From Deferribacteraceae bacterium UBA6793 (GTDB lineage Bacteria; Chrysiogenota; Deferribacteres; Deferribacterales; Geovibrionaceae): a DNA stretch of 64,000 nucleotides. Below are positions 52,259 through 60,873 of the stretch, piece by piece (positions within the stretch are counted from its first letter, which is position 1; each line of letters starts with the position of its first letter). Location of the stretch: NCBI GenBank assembly GCA_002452405.1, contig DKFP01000004.1, positions 62,001-126,000 of the forward strand, written 5' to 3'. The position numbers and the translations under genes are program-made. The notes under the pieces were generated by a model. The model had not been told where the DNA came from. It saw only the letters and a list, made by a program, of their open reading frames with translations, and did not search any database.

Positions 52259-53545
52259 ATGAAGAATATCGAACATAACAATATTTTTGAACTAATTTCT
52301 TTAGATACAGGACTTTCAGAAGACGATCTGCTTGCCAGGCTGCGCAGCATGGGTCGTCGCTCATTCATAGAATACGCCGCAAGAAACGGTTTTTCGCTCG
52401 TTGGCACAGCTATGCCATTCGGTTCCGAAGTGCTCGACCCAAACGGCAAAGTGCTTATCAATTCAGGTGTTCCTATCGGCAAATACCTTGAAGCCCTACT
52501 TGACAGATATGTAAACGACGACAGGTTCCACACATCTTCGATAACCATCGAGTGCACCTCCGACGTTCTTAACTATTACCGCAATAAAACCTATGAACGT
52601 ATAGGAATGATTCTTAATGATTTCATTTTTTCACAGGACAAATACAACTCGTTCTATACTAAAATAAAAGAAAATCGCTTTGATGTGAAAGCAATAGACG
52701 TTTTCAATAGAGCGATTGACCATATGCTTGCTTCACCCGAAGGCATATCCGCCATGGTGAAAATATTCAAAAACTCCGTGGAAAAACGCGAGCTTATAAC
52801 CGATAATTTTAACTCGGCATTTATAAGCCTTGCCCTTGCGCCCTATTCCCGTAACCTTCTGATAGGTGACGAATCCGGTGGATTTCTCATGAAAATCGCC
52901 CTGACTTCAATCCTCCAGAACATTGCGGAGCTTATGGACTGCAAAAATCAGGACTGCATCGACCGTTCGGCTTATATTGCCAAATCGCTCATCAACGATG
53001 ATTCCGTTGAAGAGGCAATCCGTATGAAGATATATGCGGACGGGGACAAATCTGTTCCGATATTTACCGACCAAGTGAACAGAAAAAATTTCTTCATGCG
53101 TATGCTTGTAACGGTTAACCTCTTTGTGGAACTTGTTAAAATAAATAAGACAGACCCTCACAACCTTGAGGTGCACAAATCACTTTATGAACTTTCGGAA
53201 CTCGGCTATGCGGATAAGGAGATGGTCACATTCATCAGCAAACTCTTTCTCCCTGCGGTTAAATCGCTGGTATTGGAATATGCCTATAAGATCAAAAACA
53301 GCTGCGGCGCAGACCCTGTTATATGGAGCACCATAGGCGACATGCTGCCTGTGAAATTTCTATGCCCGAAACCGGACTGCCTCCACGCAGGACAGCACAA
53401 AACCTTTATTCCGGAAGATGTTAAAATTGAAGCTGATAACGTTTACCAGACACGGATTAACGCAGGAATGTACCATACCTGTAAAATGCTCACCGACAAG
53501 TTGCAGGACTATTATAAGTCAGTTTCCCAAAAAACCGAAGATTAA
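52259..53545 (+). CDS. HD-GYP-like protein lacking catalytic residues
   Basis: 428 residues, no membrane segment. Residues about 45-85 (GSEVLDPNGKVLINSGVPIGKYLEALLDRY) match the N-terminal strand-helix module that precedes HD-GYP domains, and the helical middle has the length of an HD domain, but the HD pair and the GYP motif are missing where I would align them (LTSILQNIAELM; IYADGDKSVP). A Cys/His group, CPKPDCLHAGQH, lies near residue 370. Perhaps a non-catalytic cyclic-di-GMP binder or signalling scaffold; family not firmly recognised. Confidence 0.5.
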   Translation: MKNIEHNNIFELISLDTGLSEDDLLARLRSMGRRSFIEYAARNGFSLVGTAMPFGSEVLDPNGKVLINSGVPIGKYLEALLDRYVNDDRFHTSSITIECTSDVLNYYRNKTYERIGMILNDFIFSQDKYNSFYTKIKENRFDVKAIDVFNRAIDHMLASPEGISAMVKIFKNSVEKRELITDNFNSAFISLALAPYSRNLLIGDESGGFLMKIALTSILQNIAELMDCKNQDCIDRSAYIAKSLINDDSVEEAIRMKIYADGDKSVPIFTDQVNRKNFFMRMLVTVNLFVELVKINKTDPHNLEVHKSLYELSELGYADKEMVTFISKLFLPAVKSLVLEYAYKIKNSCGADPVIWSTIGDMLPVKFLCPKPDCLHAGQHKTFIPEDVKIEADNVYQTRINAGMYHTCKMLTDKLQDYYKSVSQKTED

Positions 53546-53865
53546 ACTCCAGTCTGTTTCTTGTAAGTTTCACCCCACTCAGCCATTGCATCCAGAACAG
53601 TTTTAAGGCTGTATCCGGTCTCCGTTAGAGTATATTCCACTCGCGGCGGTACTTCCGCATAGACTTTCCTGTCCACAAGCATACTCTCTTCCATAGAGCG
53701 CAGGTTAGATGTCAGCATTTTCTGCGATATTCCGCAGACAGACTTTTTAAGCTCGCCGAAACGTTTCGTTCCATCCAGAAGATCTCGTATTATCAGTATC
53801 TTCCACTTATCGCCCATGAGCGCAAGGGTTGCTTCAACCGGACATGCCGGAATATCTTTTTTCAT
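53542..53865 (-). CDS. HxlR family transcriptional regulator
   Basis: 107 residues, MarR-like winged helix: CPVEATLALMGDKWKILIIRDLL at the N-terminus, KRFGELKKSVCGISQKMLTSNLRSME and the wing VEYTLTETG. Cys8 occupies the place of the redox- or electrophile-sensing cysteine of YodB-type regulators. Divergent from the NAD(P)-binding protein, which it probably controls. Ends 4 bp inside the upstream + strand gene. Confidence 0.9.
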   Translation of the reverse strand: MKKDIPACPVEATLALMGDKWKILIIRDLLDGTKRFGELKKSVCGISQKMLTSNLRSMEESMLVDRKVYAEVPPRVEYTLTETGYSLKTVLDAMAEWGETYKKQTGV

Positions 53866-53884
53866 GTTTCTTCCTAAATGGTTT

Positions 53885-53918
53885 CCATAAGGTAACTATG
53901 GCACTAAAAGGTGCTTAC
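53885..53918. promoter_or_regulatory. Candidate HxlR operator region
   Basis: Nested dyads: CCATA (53885-53889) with TATGG (53896-53900), and GTAA...GCAC (53901-53904)-TAAAAG-GTGC (53911-53914)...TTAC. They sit between the HxlR gene and the divergent target gene. Confidence 0.45.
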
Positions 53919-53980
53919 TTTACAGAATATCCTTTAAGTCATAATGTAACTGTATAAATTGATTTTACAAGGAGTTTATT

Positions 53981-54616
53981 ATGAAAATAGCGGTTATAGG
54001 CGCAAGTGGTAAACAGGGTAAAATGCTTGTGGAAGAAGCCATTAAGCGTGGGCACGAAGTTACTGCAATTGTCCGAAATAAGAACAGAATGAAGGATTTC
54101 AGCGGTAAGCTCATTGAAAAGGATATCCTTGCGTTGACATATGATGATGTAAAAGAAAACGACGTTGTTATAAACGCTTTCGGAACCGGAATGGGCGACG
54201 ACCCAGTTCTGCACCAGACTGTAATGTCTCATATGATTGATATTTTTACAGGAAAACCCAACAGATTTCTGGTTGTGGGCGGCGCAAGCACCCTTTATGT
54301 TGATAAGGAGCATAAAGTACGTCTGCTGGATACGCCTGATTTTCCAGACGCATGGAAGCCCGTTGCCGGAAGCATGGCAAAGGCATTCGACACTCTGAAA
54401 CAGCACAGCGACATCAACTGGACCTTTTTCAGCCCTGCCGCATTCTTTATGGCTGACGGAAAACGCACCGGCAGCTATACGCTCGGTCAGGACGAGATGA
54501 TTGTTAATTCGGAAGGCAAAAGCGAAATAAGTTATGCGGATTACGCAATCGCTATGATAGATGAAGCGGAGAAAGGAAATTTCATCAGAAAACGTTTCAC
54601 GGCAATTGCCGGATAA
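53981..54616 (+). CDS. NAD(P)-binding SDR/NmrA-like protein
   Basis: 211 residues. Rossmann motif KIAVIGASGKQGKMLVEEAIKRGHEVTAIVRN at the N-terminus, then DVVINAFGTG near residue 65 and RFLVVGGASTLY near 95. Similar to the YwnB/BVR-B atypical SDR group, NADPH-dependent reductases often induced by HxlR-type regulators under electrophile stress. AAGGAG before the ATG. Followed by a terminator. Confidence 0.85.
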   Translation: MKIAVIGASGKQGKMLVEEAIKRGHEVTAIVRNKNRMKDFSGKLIEKDILALTYDDVKENDVVINAFGTGMGDDPVLHQTVMSHMIDIFTGKPNRFLVVGGASTLYVDKEHKVRLLDTPDFPDAWKPVAGSMAKAFDTLKQHSDINWTFFSPAAFFMADGKRTGSYTLGQDEMIVNSEGKSEISYADYAIAMIDEAEKGNFIRKRFTAIAG

Positions 54617-54621
54617 GATAC

Positions 54622-54646
54622 AAAGGGGGTTTCGTGCCCCTTTTTA
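54622..54646. terminator. Two-way terminator
   Basis: AAAGGGG (54622-54628) pairs with CCCCTTT (54637-54643), with T-runs in both directions; between the SDR gene and the ispD stop. Confidence 0.8.
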
Positions 54647-55324
54647 CTGTCCGAAATACTTTCTGACCAACCCTTCCGCCATATCCATATCATTGAGATA
54701 GGTTATCTTCATATTATCAGGTTGCGACTTGACCCATTTTACCTGAACTCCGAAAAGTTCCATAGCCTGTGCTTCATCTGTTATAACTATCCCCCTTTCG
54801 TCAGCGTTTTCAACCGCTTTTTTCAGAAGTGAGGTTCTGAACACCTGAGGGGTATGCGAAAGGATGTATTCGTCTCTGTTTACAGTCTCTTCAATGCCGT
54901 TTACTGATATTTTTTTAAGCGTATCCCGCACAGGCAGTCCGCATATGGCAGCGCCTGTTTCCTGCGCAGCTTCCGCAACGCTTATGACGATTTCATCAGT
55001 AATAAATGGTCGCACGGCATCATGTATCAGGACGTATTCGGTTGTGACAGCTTTAAGACAGTTGTAAACGGTTTCATAGCGCTCACCGCCGCCCTGAACA
55101 AGCTGATAATTTTTAACATCCGCTTTGGAAAGCTGCGAATAGAGAAAATAGAAGTCGTCGGGATTCGCACCAAGTATGAACTCTTTGAACGGACAGGCAC
55201 GATTAAGCGCCGTAAGGGTATAGTACAGAACGGTATGCCCAAGCACTTCAAAAAACTGCTTTTTAACATCGCCGCCGAAACGTTTGCCCATTCCGGCGGC
55301 AGGGATTACAGCGGTTATATTCAA
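54644..55324 (-). CDS. ispD: 2-C-methyl-D-erythritol 4-phosphate cytidylyltransferase
   Basis: 226 residues. Third step of the MEP isoprenoid pathway. CTP-binding loop AVIPAAGMGKRFGGDVKKQF at the N-terminus, VLIHDAVRPFI near residue 99, and TDEAQAME near 180. Overlaps the PIN-TRAM gene by 4 bp, a neighbour it also has in many Firmicutes. Last gene of the pgeF run. Confidence 0.94.
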   Translation of the reverse strand: MNITAVIPAAGMGKRFGGDVKKQFFEVLGHTVLYYTLTALNRACPFKEFILGANPDDFYFLYSQLSKADVKNYQLVQGGGERYETVYNCLKAVTTEYVLIHDAVRPFITDEIVISVAEAAQETGAAICGLPVRDTLKKISVNGIEETVNRDEYILSHTPQVFRTSLLKKAVENADERGIVITDEAQAMELFGVQVKWVKSQPDNMKITYLNDMDMAEGLVRKYFGQ

Positions 55325-56295
55325 TATTTCACCTTAGTAAATATAATACGTCCTGATTCAGTCTGTAAGAGACTGGTAACGCTTACTTTTACAGTTTTTC
55401 CTATCAGTTTGCGCCCGTTTTCAACAACAACCATAGTGCCGTCGTCGAGATAGCCCACGCCCTGATTGGATTCCTTGCCCTCTTTAACAACGCTTATTTC
55501 GAATTCTTCACCAGGAAGAACTGACTGGCGCATCGCCATGGAAAGCGTATTTATGTTCAAAACTTTGATATTCTGTATTTCAGCAACTTTCAAAAGGTTA
55601 AAATCTGTTGTTATTATATCAGCTTTCAGCTTTTTAGCCAAAGCGACCAGTTTTTCATCAACTGTTCCTATCTCCGGAAAATCGCTGTTGTTTATCTCAA
55701 CAGGGATGACAGTCTGCTCCTGCAAACGTCTGAGCACATCAAGCCCGCGTCTTCCTTTTTGCCGGCGCAGGTGGTCATGGGAATCGGCGATGTTTTGCAG
55801 CTCTTTCAGAACAAACGTAGGAATAACAAGCCCTCCCTCAATAAGTCCCGTGTCGACAATATCAGCCATGCGCCCGTCGATAAGTGTTGATGTGTCAAGC
55901 ACTTTGGGAGATGCGCTATATTTAATCTGCTTAGGTTGTTTCGCCATAAGTCTTGTGAGCAGACTCTCTATTATCCATGAGAATTTTTGTCCGGTATTTA
56001 CTCCGAGATAAAGCACGAAGAAATAGAAAGCAAGTCTGAGCGAATCGTTGTTGAAGTATGCATCGAATATTGACGCGATAGAGTAACCGATGATAAGAAA
56101 AATTACCGCACCGACAACACCGCCAAAAAATTTGTAGCTTTTGATGTCGGCAATGAGCGTTTCAATGAAAACTATGGCAAAAATAACACCAAGGGAATAC
56201 AAAACAGCCTGCATCATGCCTATGCCCAGAGTATCCCTTACCAGTACGAATGCCGCCATTATGAAAAGTGCGTATAAAATTCTGAAAACCCACAT
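55321..56295 (-). CDS. PIN-TRAM domain membrane protein (YacL-like)
   Basis: 324 residues. Four N-terminal membrane segments (about 4-100), a PIN nuclease domain (130-245) with acidic residues Asp134 (VLDTSTLIDGR), Glu165, Asp213 and Asp231 (TTDFN), and a C-terminal TRAM RNA-binding domain (about 255-320). All the metal-binding acids of PIN are kept, so RNase activity is plausible. Function of the YacL family is unsettled. Confidence 0.9.
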   Translation of the reverse strand: MWVFRILYALFIMAAFVLVRDTLGIGMMQAVLYSLGVIFAIVFIETLIADIKSYKFFGGVVGAVIFLIIGYSIASIFDAYFNNDSLRLAFYFFVLYLGVNTGQKFSWIIESLLTRLMAKQPKQIKYSASPKVLDTSTLIDGRMADIVDTGLIEGGLVIPTFVLKELQNIADSHDHLRRQKGRRGLDVLRRLQEQTVIPVEINNSDFPEIGTVDEKLVALAKKLKADIITTDFNLLKVAEIQNIKVLNINTLSMAMRQSVLPGEEFEISVVKEGKESNQGVGYLDDGTMVVVENGRKLIGKTVKVSVTSLLQTESGRIIFTKVKY

Positions 56296-56296
56296 A

Positions 56297-57298
56297 TTAT
56301 CCTCGTTTTAAATGTTTCTCAAGAGCCTCGAAGTCCCCTTTTCTTCCAAGTGCGATGAGGGTATCTTCAGCTCTGATGACCTCGTTGGGTCCGGGGTTGT
56401 AAACAAACCCGCCGTCGCTCTTTCTTATTGCGACGATAATAATACCTATTTTCCGGACATTGGAATCGACTATAGATACGTTTTCCAGAACACTGCCATC
56501 ATGCACAATAACCTCTTCCACCATAATTCCGTATTCCTGATTTCCCATCGCCATGGAGAGAAAATCGCTGACATAAGGCTTTATGATACTGTATGCGATG
56601 CTCTGTCCGCCTATAGTGTAAGGCGAAACAATCTTGTCGGCTCCCGCCCACTCAAACTTTGTCGCAGCCTCTTCCTGTGCGACCTTTGCGACGATATAGA
56701 GGTTTTTGTTCATCCCCTTTGCGGTGAGCACTATATACAGGTTTTTCACATCTGTATCAACAACAGTGATGAGTCCTTTCGCGCGCATCACGCCCGCTTT
56801 TTTAAGAACTGCTTCATGGGTTGCGTCACCGGTTACAAAAACATATTTCTCGTCCGACGATTCGCTCATCCTCTCTTCGGGATCGACAATAACAAAAGGA
56901 ACCTTGTTTTCGCTGAGCAGCCCCGCAATTATCCTTCCCATTCGCCCGAAACCGCAGAGGATATAGTGGCTGTTCATGTTGTCGATGATGTGGTTCATCT
57001 TTCTTCTCCCGAAAAAGTTTGTCAGATCCCCCGTTACCACATAGTCAATAAACTGGGTTGCGGTATATGCAACCGTACCCGTTCCGGTTATGATGAGGAA
57101 GATAGTAAATATCTTTCCGGCATCGGACAGAGGAAAAATTTCACCATAACCAACTGTTGCCATTGTGATAATAGTCATATACAACGAATCGAGAAAACTC
57201 GCGTGTTCGATATGCATATAACCCAGAGTGCCTGTCACTCCGACAAGAAATATAAGTGCTGTGCCGATGTAAACGTATTTGAGCTTGTTGAAACCCAT
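56297..57298 (-). CDS. RCK-regulated potassium channel
   Basis: 333 residues. Two membrane helices around the selectivity filter TVGYG (48-52, within MATVGYGEIFP), then RCK-N with an NAD-like loop CGFGRMGRIIAG (about 115) and RCK-C (about 245-330). MthK-like architecture, gated by ions or nucleotides. Shares one base with the YggT gene stop. Confidence 0.93.
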   Translation of the reverse strand: MGFNKLKYVYIGTALIFLVGVTGTLGYMHIEHASFLDSLYMTIITMATVGYGEIFPLSDAGKIFTIFLIITGTGTVAYTATQFIDYVVTGDLTNFFGRRKMNHIIDNMNSHYILCGFGRMGRIIAGLLSENKVPFVIVDPEERMSESSDEKYVFVTGDATHEAVLKKAGVMRAKGLITVVDTDVKNLYIVLTAKGMNKNLYIVAKVAQEEAATKFEWAGADKIVSPYTIGGQSIAYSIIKPYVSDFLSMAMGNQEYGIMVEEVIVHDGSVLENVSIVDSNVRKIGIIIVAIRKSDGGFVYNPGPNEVIRAEDTLIALGRKGDFEALEKHLKRG

Positions 57299-58122
57299 TA
57301 AAGGAGCATTCCGATAAGCCTAAGCAGTAAATTCTTCAGAAAATACAGCAGGAATATCAGAATCATAGGGCTGATGTCCACAGGTCCCAAAGGGGGGATT
57401 ATCCGGCTGAAAGGTATCATCACCGGATCGGTCAGCGCGATTATCGTCTGCACAACAGGGTTCGAAGGGTCGGGACTGACCCAACTCATAAGTGCGCGGA
57501 TGATTATCACCCAGATATAGATACCCAGAAGACTGACAATCGATAAAAGACCTGATTTAAGAGACATGAACATCGAGGAAATAAGACTGGATGAAACAAA
57601 CGTAAAGTCCGTTCCGTGCTGCATAAAAAGAATAACTGCTCCGTTTACAACGGTAAAGAAAACAAAAACGAAAACGATTGCCGGAATAGCCACCGCGTTT
57701 GAGCGGATAGGAAAAACCGACCTCGCTGCCCGAACCCATAAGGATCCGAGACGGTTAAAATACATCGAAAAATATGACATGCGGCTGTTTCCGGTGAAAA
57801 TACCGAGAATGATGCTGACAATGTAGAATATCATCAGGAAGTTCAGCATGTCTGATATAGCGAAGAAAGCCGAAATGTAAAGACTCATTCCACCCATGGC
57901 ATAGTACAGCATAGCCGTAAGCGCCGTCGCCAGAAGAATGAACAGAAGCGTGGATCTGTCGGCGTTCTTTTTGTTCAGTTTAAGCAATCTTTCAAGGAGA
58001 GGATCCGTCAGCTTTGCCACCATCTTGCCGATGGGGTTGAAATAAAGTTCCTGTCTGGTCATAACCGTGCGCAGCAATAGAACAACCAGATAAGATTTTA
58101 TCAGCATTGAGATAATAGACAT
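57298..58122 (-). CDS. YggT family protein (tandem domains)
   Basis: 274 residues; two YGGT units. The second is typical: IRALMSWVSPDPSNPVVQTIIALTDPVMIPFSRIIPPLGPVDISPMIL near residues 210-258; the first begins with TVMTRQELYFNPIGKMVAKLTDPLL. Family implicated in membrane or osmotic functions. 12 bp after yggS, a standard partner. Confidence 0.88.
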   Translation of the reverse strand: MSIISMLIKSYLVVLLLRTVMTRQELYFNPIGKMVAKLTDPLLERLLKLNKKNADRSTLLFILLATALTAMLYYAMGGMSLYISAFFAISDMLNFLMIFYIVSIILGIFTGNSRMSYFSMYFNRLGSLWVRAARSVFPIRSNAVAIPAIVFVFVFFTVVNGAVILFMQHGTDFTFVSSSLISSMFMSLKSGLLSIVSLLGIYIWVIIIRALMSWVSPDPSNPVVQTIIALTDPVMIPFSRIIPPLGPVDISPMILIFLLYFLKNLLLRLIGMLL

Positions 58123-58134
58123 CGCTTCCCCTTG

Positions 58135-58812
58135 TTACCTTCCGCCGAAAAGTGCAGTGCCTATGCGCACCATGTTGCTGCCCTCTTCAACGGCTATCGT
58201 ATAATCGTCGCTCATGCCCATGGACAAAATGTCAAAGGCATTCCCCATTCTGACAGACAGGTTATCAAAAAGTTCTTTCATCGCAGTGAAATATTTCCTG
58301 TTTTTCTCTTCGTCGTCTGTCAGCGGCGGAATCATCATAAGCCCTCTGAGATTCAGATTATGCATATTTTTTATTGCATTACAAAGAGCTTCTGTCTCTT
58401 CAGCGCTTACGCCGGATTTGTCAGGATCATCGGCTATGTTAACTTGTACAAGTATATCCTGAATATGCCCGATTTTGTAGAAATATTTATCAAGTTCATC
58501 TGCCAGCCTTTCGCTGTCAACTGAGTGTATCAGCTTGAAAATATCGCCCAGATACTTAACTTTATTGGTTTGCAGATGCCCTATAAAGTGCAGTTCAAGC
58601 CCTGTAAGGTCTTTGAGTATCTCTTTTTTTTCAACAGCTTCCTGCACTCTGCTTTCGCCGAAAATGCGGTGTCCCTGTGCGTATGCGTCGGAAATAGCCT
58701 CCGACGGGTAATATTTGCTGACAGCCACAACTTCGACATTATCGGTTCTGCCGACTTTATTAATTGCAGCGTCTATATTTTTTCTTACTTCCGCCAGTCT
58801 TTCAGAGAACAT
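58135..58812 (-). CDS. YggS family PLP-binding protein
   Basis: 225 residues. Single-domain alanine-racemase-like barrel; PLP lysine in VVAVSKYYP near residue 33, FIGHLQTNKVKYL near 75, MGMSDDYTIAVEEGSNMVRIGTALFG at the C-terminus. PLP homeostasis, no known enzyme reaction. Overlaps pgeF by 11 bp. Confidence 0.93.
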   Translation of the reverse strand: MFSERLAEVRKNIDAAINKVGRTDNVEVVAVSKYYPSEAISDAYAQGHRIFGESRVQEAVEKKEILKDLTGLELHFIGHLQTNKVKYLGDIFKLIHSVDSERLADELDKYFYKIGHIQDILVQVNIADDPDKSGVSAEETEALCNAIKNMHNLNLRGLMMIPPLTDDEEKNRKYFTAMKELFDNLSVRMGNAFDILSMGMSDDYTIAVEEGSNMVRIGTALFGGR

Positions 58813-59542
58813 TGTTTCTCCTGATTATGACTCCCATCATGCGCCCAGTCACCCCTTTGTCTCTTCGATGAGAATATAGATTTTCATCGTCAAAAGTGCA
58901 GTTGCGCATGTGTTCAATGTGTCTGATACCCGCTTTCGTGAGATTCTGTTCAATGACTGTGCGGAGACTGAGAAACAGTTTCCCGTCTTTAACCACTATA
59001 CTGTCGTGGCATATCTTTCCGAAAGTATCCGCCAGATCGGGACCTATTTCGTAGTTTGCACAGGAAATCCCCGGTCCTATACCAGCGAAAACGGGAAAAT
59101 CATCGTATTTCTTAAATATTTTTATCGCTTCGCCCATTATGTCGGATGAAACTGATTTATGTCCGCAGTGAAGAGCTGCGATGCCCTTTTTACCTGCCAG
59201 AAAAACGTTATAGCAGTCGGCGGTAAGTATCCCAAGGGCGAGATCCGTTTCCAGTGTAAAAAGCCCGTCCCCCTCTCTGTACATAACGTCCGTGTAGTTT
59301 TCGGATGTAACCTCATATACCATGTTTCCATGCACCTGATTGAGGTTAACCAGTTTAGGAAGATGAAATTCATTTTTCAGAAGTTCGATGTTTTTCATTG
59401 CTACGCGGTGGTCTTCCGCAGTGCTTACGGCGAGGTTGAAACTGCCGTATTCTCCCCTGCTGTAACCTCCGTGGCGGGTGGTAACGAAACATTCGACACC
59501 TTCCGGCACGGTTTTATATGAATTTATGATTATATTGTCCAT
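58802..59542 (-). CDS. pgeF: Peptidoglycan editing factor / multicopper-like oxidase
   Basis: 246 residues, Cuf_oxi (DUF152) fold. Zinc ligands: LNQVHGN (His near 70), LTADCYNV (Cys near 108), and ALHCGH (His near 125). The usual HAGWRG is changed to HCGHKS here. PgeF prevents misincorporation of L-Ser for L-Ala in peptidoglycan in E. coli; relatives act on purine nucleosides. First gene of the run to ispD. Confidence 0.88.
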   Translation of the reverse strand: MDNIIINSYKTVPEGVECFVTTRHGGYSRGEYGSFNLAVSTAEDHRVAMKNIELLKNEFHLPKLVNLNQVHGNMVYEVTSENYTDVMYREGDGLFTLETDLALGILTADCYNVFLAGKKGIAALHCGHKSVSSDIMGEAIKIFKKYDDFPVFAGIGPGISCANYEIGPDLADTFGKICHDSIVVKDGKLFLSLRTVIEQNLTKAGIRHIEHMRNCTFDDENLYSHRRDKGVTGRMMGVIIRRNNVL

Positions 59543-59570
59543 AAAGGCAAATTGCTCCTATTTTAGGGTT

Positions 59571-59599
59571 ATAATACAGCGGGTTAATTTGTACTTCAA
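59571..59599 (-). promoter_or_regulatory. Promoter of pgeF operon
   Basis: Minus strand TTGAAG (59599-59594), 17-nt spacer, TATTAT (59576-59571). Confidence 0.6.
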
Positions 59600-59601
59600 G
59601 T

Positions 59602-59634
59602 AAAAAAGAAAAAAGCCCCGCGGATGCAGGGCTT
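59602..59634 (-). terminator. Terminator after VOC gene
   Basis: Minus strand AAGCCC (59634-59629) pairs with GGGCTT (59618-59613), then a T-rich tail to 59602. Confidence 0.8.
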
Positions 59635-59640
59635 GAAATG

Positions 59641-60096
59641 TTAAAGTTTGTCAAAAAGTCCTTTTTCCACATGAGTTCTGGTACTTATTTCATCATCCGT
59701 CATACCGGAACTGCGCAGCCTTTTTATTGAATCGCCCAGTTTCTCGCCAACCTCAATCAGATGCCCGTCAGGATCGGATATCCTGAACGTAAGCTGCCCC
59801 CATGGCTGCTCCGCCAGCGGATTAACAACTTTTGCCGCTCCCGACAGCCTTTCATAGTCTCCTTCGATATTATCGCTCTCAAAAAAAAGCTCAAAAAGCA
59901 CAGACCTTCCTTCACACACGGAGCCAAATACCAGTTTTTGTGCAGCATCACGCTTCCAGAGCGCAACACCGCATTTGAACATAACATGCTCGCTTCCGTT
60001 ATCCATCAGCAGTTCCAGCCCAAGAACATCCCTGTAAAACGTCAGAGAAGCCCTTACGTCTTCCGCCATAACAGCCATTCCGCCATATTTTATCAT
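59641..60096 (-). CDS. VOC/glyoxalase-like protein
   Basis: 151 residues. Vicinal-oxygen-chelate fold: SLTFYRDVLGLELLMDNGSEHVMFKCGVALW in the first half and WGQLTFRISDPDGHLIEVGE near residue 105. The last 30 residues (DDEISTRTHVEKGLFDKL) look helical and may be an added domain. Substrate unknown. 24 bp after the AraC regulator gene. Confidence 0.85.
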   Translation of the reverse strand: MIKYGGMAVMAEDVRASLTFYRDVLGLELLMDNGSEHVMFKCGVALWKRDAAQKLVFGSVCEGRSVLFELFFESDNIEGDYERLSGAAKVVNPLAEQPWGQLTFRISDPDGHLIEVGEKLGDSIKRLRSSGMTDDEISTRTHVEKGLFDKL

Positions 60097-60120
60097 ACTG
60101 CACCTCCTGAGTGGATAGTA

Positions 60121-60873
60121 TCATACACATCCGCATGGAAATTGTATGAAACGGACGCCCAGTGAATTTTTATACTGCAAAAACTCCGATGGGGTTGCTC
60201 CGGAATATTTTTTAAAATCCCTGATAAAGTGAGACTGATCGTAATATCCCGCTGCGTATGCTATGTCAGTCAGAGACCCTCCGCCAGTTGTAACCATCCC
60301 TAAGGCGTGCTGAAAGCGTCTGACTGATACCATCTTTGAAGGATTTGCTCCGGTATGCTGAAAGAAAGCCCTGTTCACTGTCCTTGCAGAACATCCGAAA
60401 TATGACGTGACATCACTTATCACCTTTTCGGGAGCGGAGAGCCAGAAGGATATCATAGGATCAAGAACAGGTTCGCACGATTTAAAAACAGCATCAAGAG
60501 CGGCAGGAGAAAAATCTTCATCCACCCTTTTCAGCCCCTCCGCCATTTTACGGTTAAGAATATAATTCGCTTCCTCACCGTACCCGATTCTGTCTGCCGG
60601 AATACCTGTCAGAGCATAAAAACCACCGGGGCGGAAACGTATCCCTCCTATATGTACTTTGCCGACGAGAGGGGCAAAACTCAGCTCAACACATGTGCTG
60701 ATTAGTTTTGCGGGAGAGCCGGATATGAGATCGAAGACTATGTCACAACATCCGTCTGCGAACACTGGAAACATAACTTCATGATTGTAAAAGCCTTTTG
60801 AAACCCAATAAGCTGTTATGAAAGGTCTTAAACGTGGCGCAGGCTGGAATTCCTGATAGACGGGCGCGTTCAT
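60121..60873 (-). CDS. AraC family transcriptional regulator
   Basis: 250 residues. N-terminal DUF6597-type sensor domain (PAPRLRPFITAYWVSKG, FPVFADGCCDIVFDL) and a C-terminal AraC HTH (GGSLTDIAYAAGYYDQSHFIRDFKKYSGATPSEF, near 200-235). Probably regulates the flanking MFS and VOC genes. Overlaps the MFS gene by 4 bp. Confidence 0.9.
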   Translation of the reverse strand: MNAPVYQEFQPAPRLRPFITAYWVSKGFYNHEVMFPVFADGCCDIVFDLISGSPAKLISTCVELSFAPLVGKVHIGGIRFRPGGFYALTGIPADRIGYGEEANYILNRKMAEGLKRVDEDFSPAALDAVFKSCEPVLDPMISFWLSAPEKVISDVTSYFGCSARTVNRAFFQHTGANPSKMVSVRRFQHALGMVTTGGGSLTDIAYAAGYYDQSHFIRDFKKYSGATPSEFLQYKNSLGVRFIQFPCGCV

